The notes beneath the pieces were generated by a model. That model was not told the DNA's origin. It saw only the letters and a program-made list of their open reading frames with translations, and ran no database searches. The position numbers and the translations under genes were made by a program. Shown here in pieces: positions 60,100 through 64,000 of a stretch of 64,000 nucleotides of DNA; position 1 is the first letter of the stretch; each line of letters starts with the position of its first letter. Source of the DNA: Spongilla lacustris (Eukaryota; Porifera; Demospongiae; Spongillida; Spongillidae); contig OX442415.1 in assembly GCA_949361645.1 (NCBI GenBank), positions 4,566,148 through 4,630,147 of the forward strand, in the 5' to 3' direction.

Positions 60100-61250
60100 C
60101 ATTAATCAAATTTCAAAGCACCCAATTGAAATAATATTTGAGATGCTGCTTTGAAATTTCTAAATGGGTCTTTGAAATTTCAAGACGGCTGCTTGCAATC
60201 TGAACATTATGTGAAATGAATGTTTTGAAATTTCAAGATTACTTGTATTTCAAATATTTGTAAATGGTATTTTGAACGTTTGCTTTGAAATTTCAAATGA
60301 ATTTGTTTGCACGATCATAAATCTGAGCACAGCAATTAATACAAATAGTAATGAATGTTGCTGACCTGCTTTGAAATTTCAAATGTTTAATTTATGTACC
60401 ATGTGCTGGAAACTTTTTATGCACCTGCTTACCAGCTTTGAAATTTCAAATGAAATTGTTTGCATGATCGTAAATCTGAGCACAGCAATTAATACAAATA
60501 GTAATGAATGTTGCTGACCTGCTTTGAAATTTCATATGTTTTATTTATGTACCATGTGCTGGTAACTTTTTATGCACCTGCTTACCTGCTTTGAAATTTC
60601 AAATGAAATTGTTTGCACGATCATAAATCTGAGCACAGCAATTAATGCAAATAGTAATGAATGTTGCTGACCTGCTTTGAAATTTCAAATGTTTTATTTA
60701 TGTACCATGTGCTGGAAACGTTTTATGCACCCTTACCTGCTTTGAAATTTCAAATGAAATTGTTTGCACGATCATAAATCTGAGCACAGCAATTAATACA
60801 ATTAGTAATGAATGGTGCTGACCTGCTTTGAAATTTCAAATGTTTTATTTATGTACCATGTGCTGGAAACGTTTTATGCACCCTTACCTGCTTTGAAATT
60901 TCAAATGAAATTGTTTGCACTATCATAAATCTGAGCGCAGCAATTAATACAATTAGTAATGAATGGTGCTGACCTGCTTTGAAACTTCAAATGTTTTATT
61001 TATGTACCATGTGCTGGAAACGTTTTATGCACCCTTACCTGCTTTGAAATTTCAAATGAAATTGTTTGCACTGTCATAAATCTGAGCACAGCAATTAATA
61101 CAAATAGTAATGAATGGTGCTGACCTGCTTTGAAATTTCAAATGTTTTATTTATGTACCATGTGCTGGAAACTGTTTATGCACCTGCTTACCTGCTTTGA
61201 AATTTCAAAAACATTGTATGCACACTACTTCATGAACTTAAATTAAACTT
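60100..61250. repeat. About 150-bp tandem repeats with TTTGAAATTTCAAA cores
   Basis: Roughly six units, each with two copies of GCTTTGAAATTTCAAATG separated by TTTATGTACCATGTGCTGGA and by ATCATAAATCTGAGC-type sequence. The palindromic core is the same as in the intron array at 49.6-52.1 kb, though the surrounding unit differs. Confidence 0.92.
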
Positions 61251-61284
61251 TCAAACTTCAGATTCACCATTACAGGCTCTGATA

Positions 61285-61488
61285 ATGAAAAGAAATACCA
61301 TCATTATTACAAATAGTGCAGCAAGCATTCAACAATTTTTGGAAGAGGCATTGAGTGAAGATCCTGCAATAAATGAAAATGGAGAGAAAGAGGAAGAAAT
61401 GAGTGAAGAGTGGGAAGATGACAAAGAAGCAAATCAAGAGCATGTGCAAAATAAGGACTGTAGTTTTGAATATGGGCTTCAAAATTAA
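61285..61488 (+). CDS. Short acidic open frame
   Basis: 67 codons starting MKRNTIIITNSAASIQQFLE and then strongly acidic (GEKEEEMSEEWEDDKE). An acceptor-like ATTACAG lies just upstream, so it could be an alternative last exon of the ParB-like gene or a small gene. No family is recognised. Confidence 0.3.
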   Translation: MKRNTIIITNSAASIQQFLEEALSEDPAINENGEKEEEMSEEWEDDKEANQEHVQNKDCSFEYGLQN

Positions 61489-61683
61489 ACTACACCCATT
61501 AGATTTGTAATGTGCCATGCAATGTTGTACAACATGTATAGAATGGTAAATGGGAAATTCTATGATTGAATGGGAAAGGTATATGTTTTGAATAAAATAC
61601 GTTTGATTGTAGATTTTGTCCAAAAAAAAATGTAATGGGAAATTCTACAGTGAAATGGGAAGTTGTTCAAAAGTGAAATATTT

Positions 61684-63994
61684 ATGCAAATTCAAGGTAG
61701 CAGTGCATTGTGTGGGTTATGCGCACTAAATAATGCATACCAAGCAAATGTGTTTGACAATGCCAAGTTGAATGAATTAGGGGATGAATTGTGGATTATG
61801 CACTACACTCAGATGCACATGCCAATCACTGAGCAGTACACACCATTAAGAGATGCAAATGGGTGGTATTCCATTGAAGTACTGTTGAGTGCAGTGAAAC
61901 AAAGTGGTGATATTGCAACATGTGTTAGAAATGAAGTGTTAATGTTCTTTGATAAGCAAAGCATGAGTGTGAATATATTAGACACAATCAATCCATGCAA
62001 CAGATATCCTATATCATATTTGGTAAGAGTCCCTCGTGTAGCTCATTACATAGCCATAGTTTGCAAACATCCCAAAGAAATCTATTTGCTGGACTCACTT
62101 AAGTCATTGCCCATTGTAATTGATCATGTACAACTTGTGGAGTACTTGCTCACAATGTACACTGATCCTCACTTTGGAATCTTTAGCTTGATAATTCATG
62201 GATGTGAAATTGAAAAGGTATGTGCATAAACTGTATGGTGTGGTCAGGCAAGTTACAAATAAGCTGTTGTATTCAAGGGCACATTGAAATCTATACTTCT
62301 AGAGTCTGATGCTACATCTTCAATAACCCAAATAGGTTAGTAACTTCACTGTTTATAATCAAATCACTATACCTTGTTTAGACCTTACCAAGGGGACATC
62401 AAATGAAATCGACAGTGCACTTAAAAAGAATGGTGATTTCAATGTTGTTTAATGATTTTGTCTAAATTGTCTAATGAGATGTCACTGTCAAATTTTAGAA
62501 TGTTTAGTTCAAACATGTTGATTTTTTTTATACAGATGAAGGTGAATATATTTTTAGACTTAATGGGTGGGAAGTCACTGAAGCTCAGATGGAAGCAATA
62601 CCTAATGGATTCTGGATTGGCAGTGAGGTATGTCCTTAGGTAAATGTTATTATTCATACTACAATTATAGCACTTTTTAGGTCATCAGTTTTTTCATGAA
62701 GCTCCTAGAACTCGAGCATTCTATGGCTATTAGAGAAACACGTAGCAAAAAGATTACCACTTTAATGTCAACATGTTTTTATCAGTGCTGGGCCTTGTTT
62801 ATCAGCAAAAGAACAGCAGATATGAGCTCTATGTCAGAAATACGTAGGCCTTCGAAGATTACTGAACATCCATGCAATGAAATAAAGGTACATCTGAATA
62901 GAAGCACAAGTTTATGCATGCACTTATAATAAATATTGGACACTATTCAGAGTCAATTACATTCAATATCAAGTATTGTCATTCCCTTAAATGTTGAAGA
63001 ATCACACTGGATACTCTGTGTAAGATGATTGATGAATTGTGTCATGAATAACTCATTTTATAGGTTATTGATCTTTGCAATGAAACAATTATTTGTTATG
63101 ACTCGTGCAACTCTAAATGTCATGACAATGTTTTGTCTGAAATGCAGTAAGTTAACGATTTTTGCTGTTGATGGAAATAAAACATTGTTCAGAGAATTGG
63201 TGGAGGAGCTGTACTTGTTCAAAAAAGGAACAAAATATAGTCTGCATAAGTGGAGAAAGACAGTATCACAGGTATGGGCTGCACTGTGACATAAATAATT
63301 ATTCACAGTCTGTTTCATTGCATAGAGTACACAGACCAAGGCAAAGAAATTCAAAGGACTGTGGTATTTTTGTTTGCAAGGTGCACATGTATATTTTCTT
63401 GATGCAAATTGAGTGTTTTTCATGCAGATAGCTGAGATGATTGTCACAGGTAATGCTCTTGAATTTGAGGTAATATTTATGTACCTGTCAATCCTGAGTG
63501 TCATACCATTAAGCACAGACTGAATCCTGCTATCTGCGCAATTGGCTATTCACCAAATTAATTTCAAGGTTGTAGCATGAACGTTATGTACCAGAGCTTT
63601 AAAACCTTTCCATGTACAGCCCTGGTCATTACTCATGCATTGAGGTGAAGCATTATCCACTGAAGTGCTTGCTGAAAAAGGCAAAGTTGAAATTGTTAAG
63701 TGGTGTGTATACTAATCCAGGCCTAATTGCATTTGTATTAGTTCAATTATAATCCATAGGTGATGAATCAAAAGACAGCAATGATGGACTAGGTAAGATA
63801 TTTGTGTAGTATGATACCATTTTTATGCCATGCTGGGTAGTATTTCTTGAACAAGAACTTCTAAAACCTACTGTAATGTCCAATGACAATGTGGACATGG
63901 ATATTTGTAGTCCAAGCATGACACATACAGTAAGTATGTGTACAATGGCAAAATCCATTGTTCGTGAATATGCAACAAGCAAATGTAATGTCAG
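61684..63994 (+). CDS. Josephin-like plus Ulp1/C48-like protease, partial at window end
   Basis: Fourteen phased exons: 61,684-62,217; 62,305-62,335; 62,382-62,432; 62,536-62,627; 62,681-62,887; 62,951-63,019; 63,064-63,146; 63,193-63,271; 63,309-63,380; 63,428-63,469; 63,519-63,568; 63,620-63,702; 63,760-63,792; 63,841-63,994 (continues). Exon 1 is Josephin-like: Gln4 and Cys10 in QGSSALCGLCALNN, NGWYSIEVLL, His121 in VAHYIAIV, Asp137 in IYLLDSLK. These spacings match ataxin-3 (Q9, C14, H119, N134, recalled). Later exons give a Ulp1-like triad: His324 (EESHWILC), Asp341 (ICYDSCN), Gln394 and Cys400 (RQRNSKDCGIFVC). The expected activity is removal of ubiquitin-like proteins from substrates. 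The fusion depends on a GTGATT donor at 62,433; if unused, exon 3 ends at TAA (62,450-62,452) and the halves are separate genes. The C-terminal exons are less certain. Confidence 0.75.
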
Positions 63995-64000
63995 GTATAT

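Noticed and set aside
63743..63982. Minus-strand frame at the window end
   Set aside because: It lies opposite a plus-strand exon that fits the splice phases of the protease gene.

Overview
The window is eukaryotic and almost certainly from an invertebrate animal. It has spliced genes with canonical GT..AG borders, some introns only 55-70 bp long, a Ty3/gypsy LTR element whose primer site matches an animal-type tRNA-Leu, hAT-, piggyBac- and foldback-type DNA transposons, and very long microsatellites. The compact introns and the multi-copy unknown gene families suggest a demosponge or similar early-branching animal. That is an inference; nothing here fixes the species. No rRNA, tRNA, CRISPR array or bacterial gene was seen.

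Layout. 0-7.4 kb: a defective Ty3/gypsy element (865-5,904, minus strand) inserted in one of two tandem copies of a 17-bp minisatellite region. 8.0-8.8 kb: exons of an unrecognised minus-strand gene, with a 1.45-kb hAT element (8,861-10,314; 8-bp target duplication) just upstream. 10.3-18.9 kb: gene-poor DNA with microsatellites, a segmental duplication (12.5 and 16.7 kb) and two related 0.83-kb palindromic elements. 18.9-20.6 kb: a piggyBac-like remnant interrupted by a 24-bp minisatellite. 21.4-21.85 kb: a compact two-exon gene for a small membrane protein.

21.9-45.2 kb: a nest of transposons. An outer foldback element (11-bp target duplication) was split by a hAT-like element (8-bp duplication). 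Inside that lie piggyBac-like ends, then a 19.8-kb foldback element (23,718-43,530) with about 99% identical outer termini. Its arms hold 8 kb and 6 kb of inverted tandem arrays of a 125-145-bp unit. No protein gene is visible in these 23 kb.

45.4-64 kb: a gene block. A Ginger/retroviral-type integrase gene broken by several frameshifts is followed by three multi-exon genes whose exon phases all join. They are a minus-strand 862-aa DUF7869-like protein (possible DDE transposase), a divergently transcribed ParB/sulfiredoxin-like protein with one in-frame TAG, and a gene that appears to fuse a Josephin-type protease to a Ulp1/C48-type protease and runs off the window. Many copies of the palindrome TTTGAAATTTCAAA lie in the long intron of the first gene and in tandem repeats between the second and third. 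I infer a large uncharacterised mobile element or virus-like locus that combines a nuclease-like protein, a ParB-like protein, ubiquitin/SUMO-type proteases and arrayed palindromes; this is the best candidate here for an undescribed system.
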